Shown: piece by piece, positions 15,370 to 24,657 of the stretch
Layout: every line of letters begins with the position of its first letter
How positions within the stretch are numbered: the first letter of the stretch is position 1
Virus record (IMG/VR): IMGVR_UViG_3300030098_000909
Coordinates: 1 to 41,085 of that record
From: a virus
Direction: 5' to 3' (one strand)
Length of the DNA: 41,085 nucleotides
Made by a program: the position numbers and the translations under genes
Notes under the pieces: model-generated
Databases searched by the model: none
Told to the model about the DNA's origin: nothing
What the model saw: only the letters and a program-made list of their open reading frames with translations

Positions 15370-18300
15370 TGCGTTTGCCCTCGCGCTCTACGTAAAGCGT
15401 CTATGGTTGCGTCCACAGATGCATCATCAAGAACGCCGCGATCCGGTATGGTCTCCAGCATCTTTAAAACACTTTGAATAGCGTAATTGGACTGTTCTGC
15501 CTGTCGTATGAGAACACTATCCGTTGACTCAGCTAACACGTTTAAATTCTGCCTGTATTCAAAACGCATAACCCTCTTTAACCCAATTAGTTTTCTAACC
15601 GCATTTTCCGGGTTAGCTAGAAGTCTTTGTGTATCTGGGAACAAATTAGCTAATCTAGTTTGTTCACCTTCAGCATATCTTGGGCTGTTAGCCAATGCCA
15701 CCCTACCAAGAACATTTACAGTATCTATAAAGTTCCCGGCTTCTACTTCATCTGCAAAAGCATTTTCAAAGGCAGGAACTAAAGCACCCCCAAATTCACT
15801 AAGTGACTGTTTTATTTTATTATAGAAGCCAACACCTTTTCTGGCGTTTCTAAGAGCATCAAAGCTTACTGCTTCAATATCTGGAGATAAAGAGCCACCT
15901 AAAGCTTCAACACGCTGATTAATAACATCGTCTTGACCCCTTAACTGGCCTGACAACCTATCATCACCTTCGGCCCTATCTAACCGATCTATTTCAGCCC
16001 GTGCTCTGGCTTGTTTTGTTGCTGTTTTTGAAGCGGTGAAAGCCGTGTCCTTACTGACTATCACGGCATCTTTATACGTATCAGATGCTAGATCAATAAT
16101 CTCGCCAGTTGTATCATATAAAGTAGACCCGACCTTTTTAACTATGACGCTCTTTCCGTTAGCCAGTATCATATTTTCAAAAGTGCCGGTCTTTGGAGTG
16201 CGCTCACCAAAGATCGGGACAGGAGCCCCGCCATCTGCTGGAATTTCAACCAGTTGACCTCTAACAATTTTAATATCTCGTTTTTTCTTACCAAAAATAG
16301 TTTTAACATCATCTGGATCTGTAATATCAACAACTTGACCATCAATCGTAACTGTTTTGACGTTGGGTTTACCAAATATAACTTTTGGATTTTGTGAGTC
16401 AGTGATGTCCACGACCTCACCGTTAACGGTAACTGTTTTTGTGTCCTTATCTCCATATATAACTTTTGGATTATCTGAGTCCGTATAATCAATAAGTTGA
16501 CCGTTAACCATTGCAGTATCTTTTTTAGGATCTCCGAAAACAACTACAGGATTAGCCTTATCTGTGATGTCAACAATTTGTCCCTCTACTATCTTTATAT
16601 TAGGATCTTTCTCTCCAAAAATAACTTTTGGAGTTTCCGGCTTTGTAATGTCAATAACTTGACCTTTCACTGTAACGGTCTTGACATCAGGTGTTCCAAA
16701 AATAACTTTCACGTTATTCGGGTCGGTATAATCTACGATCTGCCCGTTTACAGTTTTGGTGTCTCTCTTTTTATCACCAAAGACAACTTTTGGACTTTTC
16801 ATGTCTGTAATATCAATAACTTGACCTTCAATAGTTACCGTATTGGGTTTTTGCGGACCGCCATCAGAAAGCCTAGAACCCGGATTCTGGTCCCGCATAA
16901 CTCTAGCACGTGCATAATCGTCGGAGTCGTTAATATTAAATTGACCTAAAACTTGAGTTCCCGTCTTATCAAGAAGAACCATAGGTTTTGGAGTTTTAGG
17001 TTTAGCTCTTGCAAGCGCAAGCTCATCTGCTGCTTTCACCTCTGCGGCAAGTTTTGTTTCTGCCGATTGAAGTGCTGCGAGGTCCAAGGCTCTTTCTTCT
17101 TTAGCCGCGGCTCTCTTCTGTTCCGCAAGCGTCTGAGCTCGTGCACCTATGGTTTGTGGTAACTTTGTTGCTGAAGCAGCCATAGCTAGGCGCTCTGCTG
17201 CGCTGGCACCGGGTCGCTCCCCTTGCATTGGACCCGCAAAGGTAAGGGCCGTTTGCGCTATATCAAACAGCATCTGTGCCTTGGTTAAATCTTTTTGTGA
17301 CTCAAGTTCCGCGGCTCGTGCTGCGGGATCACCTAACCCGTACTCTCGGTAAATATCTTTTTGAGCCTCTACTAATTCTCTCAAACGAGAACCGTCTCCA
17401 CGAGCAGGTGCAGGTGCAGGTGCAGGTGGTGGAGTTACCCGAACAGGACCGGTTGCCTGACTAAGAACCGGGAAAGCGTTTACAGGGGGCGGTATATTTA
17501 AAGACCTGCGGAAATCCGCAATTGTCTCTCCTCCGTTGGCGTACATTTGAACTGGCTGGTTGTCTCCGCGGCGGACCAGCCCGCCTTCCTTAAAATTTGC
17601 GGGTGGTGGTCCCCCCATACCACCAGTAGGCATAGGTGCCGCGGGCGGCGGTGGAGGTGCCACGTTTGACATAATCCCCTGCGCCATAGCGCCCTGTACA
17701 GGCTCCATCATCTCTTGTTGCGCCAAGCCGCCAATGCCTTGGTCTACTGCGCCCATGACCATAGCGGGCTGCACCAGTGTAAGGACAGACTCAGGCGTCT
17801 GTCTGGCGTCTTCTTCGCCTACGATACCGGCAAGCTCCTCATAGCGCTCTTCAACTGTCGCTTCATCACCACGTATGGTGTTCATAACCGTTTCAAAGTC
17901 TTCGGCTTGGTCGAGGTTTGTAATCTCCTGCTCTGCCGTAGCTAAAGCGCCCTCAAGCACTTGCGGGTCTATGGCCTGTCCGCCCCCTGCTGGTGCGGAG
18001 GGCATGGCAGGTGGAGGCGGCATCATTGAACCAACGCCCTGTGCCATAACCGGATCACCGCCCATTGCCATGCCTACAGCAGGAGGTTCTGCCTCTTTTT
18101 CCAATACTGAAAAATCTCTTGGGTCTAAGTTTGTTTTAAAAAATTCATTATAATCCGATACATCAAATTCTGGATTTTGATCAAAAAAACGAAGAATATT
18201 ATAAATATTATTTGGGTTGAAGCCCTCCTCGTTAGCGGGGAGTTCTCTGCTTACATCATTTAAACCAAGGAGTGGAACATCGTATCTGGCTTTATTCCTA

Positions 18301-18566
18301 AGTGCTTGTAAAGCAGTTATATTCTCCATCTGACGTTGTTGGTCCATTTTTTCATTTATTAATTGTGCTTTAACTCTGTCTATATCTCGACGTAACTCTT
18401 CACTAATCCCTGCTCTAATTTCCCCGCCTTCCTGATATTTCTTGGCAGCAACAGGGTCCATCTTCATCTGCACCTCTTCAGGCAGCTTTGAAAAGCCCTT
18501 GTACTCGTTAGGCACGGCCTGACCACCCTTGGCAAACATCTGTCTGGCTAATACGCTTCTGTTCAT
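15366..18566 (-). CDS. internal virion protein with eight tandem repeats, 1066 aa
   Basis: The N-terminus carries MFAKGGQAVPNE, and further AKGG-type peptides follow (KYQEGGEI, FKEGGLVRRG, MYANGGETIADF near residue 345). A Pro/Met/Gly-rich segment (about 165-340) precedes a helical region with long Ala/Glu/Arg stretches. Residues about 575-790 hold eight tandem repeats of 26-28 residues (see separate entry), followed by a helical C-terminal domain. No enzymatic motif is visible. Size, position after the hub and repeat structure suggest an ejection or core protein. Start and stop are coupled by TAATG and ATGA overlaps. Confidence 0.75.
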   Translation of the reverse strand: MNRSVLARQMFAKGGQAVPNEYKGFSKLPEEVQMKMDPVAAKKYQEGGEIRAGISEELRRDIDRVKAQLINEKMDQQRQMENITALQALRNKARYDVPLLGLNDVSRELPANEEGFNPNNIYNILRFFDQNPEFDVSDYNEFFKTNLDPRDFSVLEKEAEPPAVGMAMGGDPVMAQGVGSMMPPPPAMPSAPAGGGQAIDPQVLEGALATAEQEITNLDQAEDFETVMNTIRGDEATVEERYEELAGIVGEEDARQTPESVLTLVQPAMVMGAVDQGIGGLAQQEMMEPVQGAMAQGIMSNVAPPPPPAAPMPTGGMGGPPPANFKEGGLVRRGDNQPVQMYANGGETIADFRRSLNIPPPVNAFPVLSQATGPVRVTPPPAPAPAPARGDGSRLRELVEAQKDIYREYGLGDPAARAAELESQKDLTKAQMLFDIAQTALTFAGPMQGERPGASAAERLAMAASATKLPQTIGARAQTLAEQKRAAAKEERALDLAALQSAETKLAAEVKAADELALARAKPKTPKPMVLLDKTGTQVLGQFNINDSDDYARARVMRDQNPGSRLSDGGPQKPNTVTIEGQVIDITDMKSPKVVFGDKKRDTKTVNGQIVDYTDPNNVKVIFGTPDVKTVTVKGQVIDITKPETPKVIFGEKDPNIKIVEGQIVDITDKANPVVVFGDPKKDTAMVNGQLIDYTDSDNPKVIYGDKDTKTVTVNGEVVDITDSQNPKVIFGKPNVKTVTIDGQVVDITDPDDVKTIFGKKKRDIKIVRGQLVEIPADGGAPVPIFGERTPKTGTFENMILANGKSVIVKKVGSTLYDTTGEIIDLASDTYKDAVIVSKDTAFTASKTATKQARARAEIDRLDRAEGDDRLSGQLRGQDDVINQRVEALGGSLSPDIEAVSFDALRNARKGVGFYNKIKQSLSEFGGALVPAFENAFADEVEAGNFIDTVNVLGRVALANSPRYAEGEQTRLANLFPDTQRLLANPENAVRKLIGLKRVMRFEYRQNLNVLAESTDSVLIRQAEQSNYAIQSVLKMLETIPDRGVLDDASVDATIDALRRARGQTQ
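16200..16844 (-). repeat. eight tandem coding repeats of about 80 bp
   Basis: Within the 1066-residue protein, units of 26-28 residues recur: (K)TVTVxGQVIDITDxxxPKVIFGxxx. The most conserved positions are G-Q in the first half and V/I-D-I/Y-T-D, then KVIFG. Units alternate in length and in ITD versus YTD, suggesting duplication as pairs. The eighth unit is degenerate. A beta-hairpin repeat making a rod or solenoid is likely. Confidence 0.85.
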
Positions 18567-19408
18567 TAGAATAACCCCGCTGTTTTAGCGCCTGCTGCCG
18601 CTGATAATCCTGCAATACCCAGACCCAGATAAGTCTGAGCCGGTGATACATTGGGCGCGGTAGCTGATGAAATAGTTTGTTGCGAAGACGGCGCACCCTT
18701 GTAAATGTCTGATAAGAAAGAATATCTATTATACGGCTCATAGAGTTGAGCCAAATCACTTTGTTGCTGTGCTGCAATTTCCGCCTGCTGCTGCGCCTGC
18801 TGCTGTTTACCCAAATTAAACTGTGTTTCAATGTCTTGCAGTGTCTGCTGCTGTGATTGCTGCCCCAGCGCCGCTTGTTGAAGTCCAAGCTTTCCTAATG
18901 CTTCTGCTTGTGCCGCCTGCGCCTGTTGAGCTTGTAAAAAGTTCTGTGCCTGCGATTGCGCTAAAGCCGCTGCACGGTTACGCCCTATCTCTGCCTGTTG
19001 TATCGCGGCCCGTGATCCGCCAAAGGCAGACGGCCCACCGGGTTGACCTACTGCACCAAGCCCTGCCTGTGCGGCCTGTATATCAAAGGACCTGTCAATC
19101 TCAGCCTGAAGGGCTGCTTGATACGGGTTCATAAACTGCGTGATGCCAGACGGGTCTAGCGTGGTCTTTGCTTCACCCAACGCGGTGCCTGCATCCGACA
19201 AGTACTGTTGGAAGCCACCAATACCGCCTGTGGCAGAGGACGCATCAGCAATAGCCTGTTGTTGCAACCCAGACATTTGAGCGATTTGCTGAATTGGAAG
19301 GGTAATCGGCTGGTCAGCTAGTTTCTTTGCAGACTCAAGAAGCCCAATCTTATAGGCTTCTATTTCTGGAGCTTCTTTGATTATTTGTATTTCGGTATTT
19401 GTAGCCAT
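18566..19408 (-). CDS. Gln/Ala-rich internal virion protein
   Basis: A 280-residue protein with a large helical region (residues about 110-225) dominated by Gln and Ala, for example QQAQQQAEIAAQQQSDLAQL. A central FGGSRAAIQQAEIGRNRAAA stretch and a glycine/alanine-rich hydrophobic end (YLGLGIAGLSAAAGAKTAGLF, residues 260-280) are recurrent in proteins next to the hub of short-tailed marine phages. It is comparable in size and composition to P22 gp7-type ejection proteins, but homology is not shown. TAATG overlap with the upstream gene. Confidence 0.7.
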   Translation of the reverse strand: MATNTEIQIIKEAPEIEAYKIGLLESAKKLADQPITLPIQQIAQMSGLQQQAIADASSATGGIGGFQQYLSDAGTALGEAKTTLDPSGITQFMNPYQAALQAEIDRSFDIQAAQAGLGAVGQPGGPSAFGGSRAAIQQAEIGRNRAAALAQSQAQNFLQAQQAQAAQAEALGKLGLQQAALGQQSQQQTLQDIETQFNLGKQQQAQQQAEIAAQQQSDLAQLYEPYNRYSFLSDIYKGAPSSQQTISSATAPNVSPAQTYLGLGIAGLSAAAGAKTAGLF

Positions 19409-21123
19409 TATGCCATCGCCTTCCCTTTAGCCTCAAGACCGCGCATCATGTCGTACATTCTATTAATGCCTTTGTTGTTATCGCCGTCACCCAAGCCCTT
19501 TACGGCATTTGTAGTCATTACAAACTCACCGGGCATTAACATGGCTTTTACGCTGTCTTTGCCGGGAGTGCCCTCATCTGGCATGATACCACCTACACGT
19601 CGTGGGAATATCTCACCGCCGTCCGCTGCAAAAGTTGTTGGAACAGAGAACAAACCTTGAGCTAACTTCGGGGTTTCAGCCGGTAACCCATATTTAGCTT
19701 GGTTTGCCATGTAAAGGTCATAACCAGAAGGTCCGAGGGCCGCTAACCGCTCTTCGTCGCTCATCTCATCTAGTTCTTGCGGTGTAAATCCGCCAGCTAA
19801 ATAAGTAGCCCCACCAGCCAAGGCCAGAGATGGTCCGTATGTGCGAATTAGGCCGGGGGTTAACTCAGCGGTGGCCATCTCAAGGGCTTTGTCATAAGTT
19901 AATTTTCCTCCGGACTCTTTTACAAAATCAAGGGCTAACTTGTTCTTTTGAGCAAATGTTGGATCGCTTCCTGTCAAGAAGTCCATCGCCTTACCGCCGT
20001 AGTCCATAGCAGTTTTGCCAGCGCTCTGTAACTGTTCCAACATTGTAGGAGGCGGTGTAGGCTGTGCGCTTGATATTTGACCAGATCCAAAGAAAGCTTG
20101 GTCAGCAGGATTTGGAGACTGAAGCGGACTTGGTGTAGTGAGCGGTGAAGCGGGTGGTAAAGCATCAGAAGCTGTTCCAAGATACATTTGATCTGGTCCC
20201 GCAGCAACAGGAGCGGACGCGGCCCCATCCACACCTTTTGTTGCATCCGCCGCCACACTCTCCGGAGTGATGCCCTCTTTAACACTAGCTAAAGTCTCGG
20301 AAGCCGGAGTAACCAAAGTTTGGTCAGACAAAACTTTTTCATACCCGGACTGACCAAACTGACCCGTAGCAAGCTGTTTACCGGCTGTTTGTAGGTTAGA
20401 GAACTTAGCGGCATCCTGAATACCTTTCATAGCGCCCTGACTAAAGCTACCACCGGGAGTTTTAGCCGCCTGTAAACCGCCACCAATAGCAGCAGTTGCG
20501 CCGCCGATAGCGCCACCAATCAAGGCGTTCTTGAAGGCGTCCTTTAGGTTACCACCCTGAACGAGTGTACCAATACCTGCTCCAAGAGCACCTGAATAAA
20601 TTGCACCAAGGCCGGGAAAGACTGCGTTCAAAGCAAACGGTATAATTACTGGAGCAGCTTTCTTAATTACCTTAGTCACGCCCTTGAGAGCTTTGCTCAC
20701 GCCTTTAGCTAGTTTGCTTACACCCTTTTTTACGCCCTTAAACAGCTTCTTCAGAAAGAACTCAGGCATACCTGTGTCTGGATTGATGGAGTTTACACCA
20801 GAACCAACCACATAGCGCTCTGGGTCCTCTACACCAAGATCCCGCAGATGACTAAATATAGAGTCTCGTAGCTTTGGGTTGTCGTCAATCAGGGCTTTCG
20901 GGACAATCAACTCACCGGTTTCAACGTGAGCAACGGTGTCGTCACCGTAACGACCGTAAGATGCCATACGCGTGGCAATAGGCTCAAACGTAGCAATACC
21001 AGAAGATCCAAACTCCTGCGCCGCTTCTTCACGCTCCAGAGCTTCGATCTCGTGGTCTTCCATATAAAAATCGGCGATACCGCCCGCTGGAAACTCAAAA
21101 ACTTCTGCTGTTGCTTGTGCCAT
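19408..21123 (-). CDS. internal virion protein with glycine-zipper membrane segment
   Basis: A 571-residue protein. The N-terminal part contains DDTVAHVETGELIVPKALI and GSGVNSINPDTGMPEFFLKK. Next is a Lys-rich amphipathic stretch (about 125-160), then a Gly/Ala-rich hydrophobic region of some 70 residues (FALNAVFPGLGAIYSGALG and on) that looks membrane-active. The C-terminus has FAADGGEIFPRRVGGIM and DSVKAMLMPGEFVMTTNAV. The E-x-V-x-x-x-L-x-P/T-G-E-x-V motif thus occurs at both ends. Such PGEFV motifs are common in phage tape-measure and ejection proteins. Probable role is forming or lining a DNA ejection channel; inference. Confidence 0.75.
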   Translation of the reverse strand: MAQATAEVFEFPAGGIADFYMEDHEIEALEREEAAQEFGSSGIATFEPIATRMASYGRYGDDTVAHVETGELIVPKALIDDNPKLRDSIFSHLRDLGVEDPERYVVGSGVNSINPDTGMPEFFLKKLFKGVKKGVSKLAKGVSKALKGVTKVIKKAAPVIIPFALNAVFPGLGAIYSGALGAGIGTLVQGGNLKDAFKNALIGGAIGGATAAIGGGLQAAKTPGGSFSQGAMKGIQDAAKFSNLQTAGKQLATGQFGQSGYEKVLSDQTLVTPASETLASVKEGITPESVAADATKGVDGAASAPVAAGPDQMYLGTASDALPPASPLTTPSPLQSPNPADQAFFGSGQISSAQPTPPPTMLEQLQSAGKTAMDYGGKAMDFLTGSDPTFAQKNKLALDFVKESGGKLTYDKALEMATAELTPGLIRTYGPSLALAGGATYLAGGFTPQELDEMSDEERLAALGPSGYDLYMANQAKYGLPAETPKLAQGLFSVPTTFAADGGEIFPRRVGGIMPDEGTPGKDSVKAMLMPGEFVMTTNAVKGLGDGDNNKGINRMYDMMRGLEAKGKAMA

Positions 21124-21184
21124 TTTTTAATTCCCTAGTATAAGGTTCCTCGCAGTCTACCTTGTTTTTCAAATTCCGTCTACA
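21124..21184 (-). other. 61-bp gap before the internal virion genes
   Basis: The gap holds the ribosome binding region of the 571-residue gene and a -10-like TATACT, but no acceptable -35 element at the right distance and no hairpin with a T run. I see no gene here. Confidence 0.5.
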
Positions 21185-21472
21185 CTATGCAACGGCTATT
21201 GTTACAGTTCCGAGAGCCGTGGTTCCCACTACACTTCCCGAATGCACCTCGTTTTGCACTATAGTCTGTATGAAATTAGCCTCACCTATAAAAAAATCAC
21301 CTACTTCTAATGTGTTAGCCGCGCCGCTACCGGGTATGCCCTGAAAGTTAATGTCCGCGGACCGCACTTCGTCGATCAACTGTTCCAAAGCCCGCGCTAA
21401 CTGATTGACATACACCGGATCGTACTCTTGCGGTGCCGTCGGTATGATCGGACGTAATACCTTTTTTGTCAT
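21185..21472 (-). CDS. small tail protein after the hub
   Basis: A 95-residue protein. The N-terminal half is helical (YVNQLARALEQLIDEVRS), the C-terminal half is beta-rich and hydrophobic (GTTALGTVTIAVA). Its ATG overlaps the hub stop (ATGA). Proteins of this size after the hub may form part of the needle or a tail tip, but no family is recognised with confidence. Confidence 0.65.
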   Translation of the reverse strand: MTKKVLRPIIPTAPQEYDPVYVNQLARALEQLIDEVRSADINFQGIPGSGAANTLEVGDFFIGEANFIQTIVQNEVHSGSVVGTTALGTVTIAVA

Positions 21473-23337
21473 CGCCTACCATCCGGCCTCGCATCAAGTC
21501 TAGACGCCCCTAATCTCCAGTTTACGCCCGTGTCGGTGTTCTCAACTCTGACCGACATCTGTCTGCCACGAGCTCTTAGGTCAATCTTTTCCGTAAACTG
21601 TTCTACTGGAGCAGTAGCTGTTCTTACAGCAGAACCAGAAGGGGACTCTGTAAAATTGTTACCGCTAAAATCCCTGCTCTTTACAGTAAATAGAGCAGAT
21701 GGACTACTTGTGCTTGACCCACTAAAACTAAGATCCGGTAGTATACGGTTGACCATCATGAACTGTTGACCATCACCTATGTCAAAGTCGGAGGACTCAA
21801 TAAAGGCGTTGATAGCGACGGCGCTACCCGTGCTAAAATCATCTAACCCATCTTCATGATTGTATAAGAAAAAATCAGCACCGGTGGCTTGCGGGAAGCT
21901 ACGCAGACCAGAGGCCCGGTCATTCCACGCGGTGCGAACTAAAGTTCCGTAGTACCAAATCTGCTGACCATAATTATACACAACATATCGGTCTATCTCC
22001 GTTGCACCGGAAGATACATAGAACCACCAAATCTCGGTTTGGCTGCCTATGGACCCTGCATGAAACTTAAACGATTGTTGGTTATTCATGTCATTAAACA
22101 CGTAATCTCTAACAGAGCACGGTATGGTTTGTATACGTCCGTCATATGCGTAAAAGTTTTCTTGTCCCATCCAGAAGACAATGTCGTTTACGGCGATAGC
22201 TGTATTTGGTCCAGCTATACGTATATTGTCACCAAGAAGTGATATACCAAAAGTAAAGGGTGCGCCGATAAACTGCATGGAATATAAGGACTGATCTGTG
22301 TACACCAGTATCTGACGACTAGTTTGTACAGCCGTGATGATCTCACTGCCTTTTGACAACCTTAAATCACCCGCTGTGTTAGTGGCCGTGGGTGTAAAAT
22401 CAGTCAAAGATTCTTGGCTTCCAAACCTAATTAGTAAGGGGTCAAGTATGCCAGTGCCAACCGGGTTAGTGCCGAAGAAAATAATGTGCCTATCTACATC
22501 GGAGACCAATAATTTACGAACCACCGTGGGGACATCGCTTGCACCTGTTAAGCTGTCTAATCGGACTGCCCTTGTACTAGTTCCGTTGGTTGCATCCCAG
22601 TAAAACACAGTCCCGTCAGATATATTGAATAGCAGGTCCTCTCCAAAGTTATCCACTGAGAACAGGCGTAGTGTCTGACCTGACAATGATCCAGCCGCGG
22701 AACCCCAAGTAAATCGACCCCATGTGCCAGCACCCCAACCAGAACCGAGGACCGTGGTGTTTAGCCCAACATTGACTTGAAACGCTGCGGTGCCGGACGA
22801 ACCGCCTCCAGCGGTGCTACCTGAAGTAGCCGACCCGGCAGTGGTAATTGTAAAAGTTGTGGTGCTAGGAACAGAAGTTATTGTGTGTTCGGTGTTTAGC
22901 TGTGCGGCTGTTATACCATCAGTGGTTGTAAGACTAGCTAATGTGACAAAGTCCCCCACTATTGCACCATGTGCAGCTTGTGTCGTGACAGTGACAACGC
23001 CGCTGCCTGCTCCACCTGTAGTATTTACTGGGTTTGAACCAAGACTGACCGTAGATCTAATGGGTGTGATGTCGTTAAACGTGCCTGCATTTTCTAAAAA
23101 CACCTTCTTTTCGGTGCCTATAAACAGGAGATTTTGTGAGTCTAAAGTGACAAAGTCAAATATCTTACGAGGTGTTCCCGTGACTTGAGTATTAGATACA
23201 CGAGTCCAACCGCCTATACGCTCTGCGTATCCAGCCCTAAAACGTATCTTATCTCCGTTAAACCAACCGCCCTCATTAGAGTAATTCGTACCCTCTCTAT
23301 TGATGCCCGGTTTGAATTGCAATTTGCTTAGAGGCAT
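21469..23337 (-). CDS. P22 gp10-like tail hub / DNA stabilisation protein
   Basis: A 622-residue, beta-rich protein beginning MPLSKLQFKPGINREGTNYS followed by EGGWFNGDKIRFR, which I recognise from gp10-like tail hub proteins of short-tailed marine phages. Blades with recurring W/F-G-T and YAYDGRIQTIPCSVRDYVF segments are compatible with the gp10 propeller. Around residues 110-170 a separate module (GVVTVTTQAAHGAIVGDFV ... HTITSVPSTTTFTIT) appears inserted. GWGAGTWGRFTW near 200 resembles the start of the 188-residue fibre protein. In P22, gp10 closes the tail tube after gp4 and holds DNA in the head. Position after the fibres and before ejection proteins fits. Confidence 0.82.
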   Translation of the reverse strand: MPLSKLQFKPGINREGTNYSNEGGWFNGDKIRFRAGYAERIGGWTRVSNTQVTGTPRKIFDFVTLDSQNLLFIGTEKKVFLENAGTFNDITPIRSTVSLGSNPVNTTGGAGSGVVTVTTQAAHGAIVGDFVTLASLTTTDGITAAQLNTEHTITSVPSTTTFTITTAGSATSGSTAGGGSSGTAAFQVNVGLNTTVLGSGWGAGTWGRFTWGSAAGSLSGQTLRLFSVDNFGEDLLFNISDGTVFYWDATNGTSTRAVRLDSLTGASDVPTVVRKLLVSDVDRHIIFFGTNPVGTGILDPLLIRFGSQESLTDFTPTATNTAGDLRLSKGSEIITAVQTSRQILVYTDQSLYSMQFIGAPFTFGISLLGDNIRIAGPNTAIAVNDIVFWMGQENFYAYDGRIQTIPCSVRDYVFNDMNNQQSFKFHAGSIGSQTEIWWFYVSSGATEIDRYVVYNYGQQIWYYGTLVRTAWNDRASGLRSFPQATGADFFLYNHEDGLDDFSTGSAVAINAFIESSDFDIGDGQQFMMVNRILPDLSFSGSSTSSPSALFTVKSRDFSGNNFTESPSGSAVRTATAPVEQFTEKIDLRARGRQMSVRVENTDTGVNWRLGASRLDARPDGRR

Positions 23338-23342
23338 GCATC

Positions 23343-23879
23343 TTATCCCGCTATCTCTGTTGCAGTGATGAAAGAGACGCCGCGTTCATAATAGGTATCA
23401 TCATTATCTTCCAACGTCCTATTAAGGAAAAAATTCCCGTCCTGTCTAGCTCTTATGCCCACCTTATAGGTAATCTGTGATGTGGTTGAGGGTGAGTCAA
23501 AAAAACTGTACATTCCACACTCTGGGGTCGATGCCGCGTTTTGATTTGCTTGACTATAGGTTTGTGTAATCATTGACACGCCGTTCGCTCGATCTCCAGC
23601 GGCGTCATGACCAAGTTTGGTTGTGTCCCTGTAAAAAAAGAAGATGTGGTTCCATGCGTTTGCAATAAGCCCATGCTCCCCAAAAATTTGAGCGTCTAAT
23701 CTAAAAACGCTACTTGTAGCTGTCGGGGTGATGTTCACTGTCAAATCTGTAAAAACAGTGTCTGCTAAACCAGTAAGTGAAATTGTATTTGTACTAGTAA
23801 ATTGAGTGCGTTGGACTTGCAAAATTTTGCCCGTGCTTCCCCCACCAATAAATGCCGCTAATTCTGCTGCTCTACTCAT
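23343..23879 (-). CDS. adhesin/fibre-tip protein, type E (copy 2)
   Basis: A 178-residue beta-rich protein: GKILQVQRTQFTSTNTISL, then VFTDLTVNITPTATSSVFRLDAQIFGEH. It shares with the protein at 25821-26318 the ILQ(V/I) start, the (T/A)xxITPT(A/D) block, aromatic/His-rich middle and the same length class. The family is common at the distal part of marine phage tails, and a trimeric receptor-binding head is a reasonable guess. Coupled by ATGA to the upstream type C gene. Confidence 0.65.
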   Translation of the reverse strand: MSRAAELAAFIGGGSTGKILQVQRTQFTSTNTISLTGLADTVFTDLTVNITPTATSSVFRLDAQIFGEHGLIANAWNHIFFFYRDTTKLGHDAAGDRANGVSMITQTYSQANQNAASTPECGMYSFFDSPSTTSQITYKVGIRARQDGNFFLNRTLEDNDDTYYERGVSFITATEIAG

Positions 23880-24250
23880 GCTAGTTCTCCAAATATGGAT
23901 ACAGAAATGTTTGCATTGTCTGTTTTAGTGCTGTCATCTCTAATAGTGCCTACTCGTATAGAACCAGCGGCTTTTGATGCAACGCTAATATCTAACCCAC
24001 CTCCTCCATCTGCATCTGCGGGAACAATAGGATGAGAATAATTTGCTGAACTTATACTTGAAGAAAGTGCGAATGTATAATCTCCTGTGCCATTATCTGT
24101 TGTGCTTGCAAGATTAAGTGAGGCATCTGCCGCTGCACCCGCATTTGAGTCAGCCCAACATTTACAGCTACCATTCGCAACAAAGCTGGTGGCAATACTG
24201 TTATTACCGCTGGCATCCTTTAGGGTGTTAACTCTAAGTTCGCTTGCCAT
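23876..24250 (-). CDS. adhesin-like protein, type C (copy 2)
   Basis: A 124-residue protein starting MASELRVNTLKD, with SFVANGSCKCWADS, a LNLASTTDNGTGDYTF block and the terminal FGELA. Compared with the type C gene at 27190-27579, it has the same (V/T)xFV(V/A)NGSxKxW signature and the same place as last gene of its triplet. Start is set at 24250 by the TAATG overlap with the upstream stop; a longer frame would run into the neighbour. Predicted beta fibre-tip or adhesin. Confidence 0.7.
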   Translation of the reverse strand: MASELRVNTLKDASGNNSIATSFVANGSCKCWADSNAGAAADASLNLASTTDNGTGDYTFALSSSISSANYSHPIVPADADGGGGLDISVASKAAGSIRVGTIRDDSTKTDNANISVSIFGELA

Positions 24251-24657
24251 TATGCTAGGTCCCCCATCATAAAGATGTTGGCTCTGTGCCAATTAACTAA
24301 AGTAGTCGTATTGCTACCACACTCAGCCCCCATTGCAGAGGTTGATATCAAAAACCCAGCAGATTGAACGGCAAGATGTGCTGTTCCACTTGCGTATTGA
24401 AACGGATTGGCCGCACCGCAACAGTTATCAGCGTCACTAAAAGCATTAGTCAAATTTACCTGTGGTTTACCCGTGCCTAAGTCTGTAAAGCTACTAGAAT
24501 TTAAGCTGTCATTGATGCTAGAAACAGTAGCAATCATTGCCCAAGCCTTTACAAGACCCTGTTCCAGAGATTGCGTAGCAGTAGCACCAACGGTAACAGT
24601 GACGGTTTTAGCCGTTGTATTACCTGTAAGAGTATCTACTTTAAGAATACTAGCCAT
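24250..24657 (-). CDS. adhesin-like protein, type B (copy 2)
   Basis: A 135-residue protein starting MASILKVDTLTGNTTAKTVTV, with VGATATQSLEQGLVKAWAMI, LNSSSFTDLGTGKPQVNLTN and end FMMGDLA. The VTVGA(T/S)ATQS(L/M) signature is shared with 27579-27989, also a middle gene. Several Cys residues (NCCGAANP, GAECG) are unusual for this group. TAATG overlaps on both sides. Function inferred from family resemblance to marine fibre-like proteins. Confidence 0.7.
   Translation of the reverse strand: MASILKVDTLTGNTTAKTVTVTVGATATQSLEQGLVKAWAMIATVSSINDSLNSSSFTDLGTGKPQVNLTNAFSDADNCCGAANPFQYASGTAHLAVQSAGFLISTSAMGAECGSNTTTLVNWHRANIFMMGDLA

Noticed and set aside
21124-21184. Possible late promoter with TATACT
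   Set aside because: No -35-like hexamer at 16-18 bases; not enough to claim.
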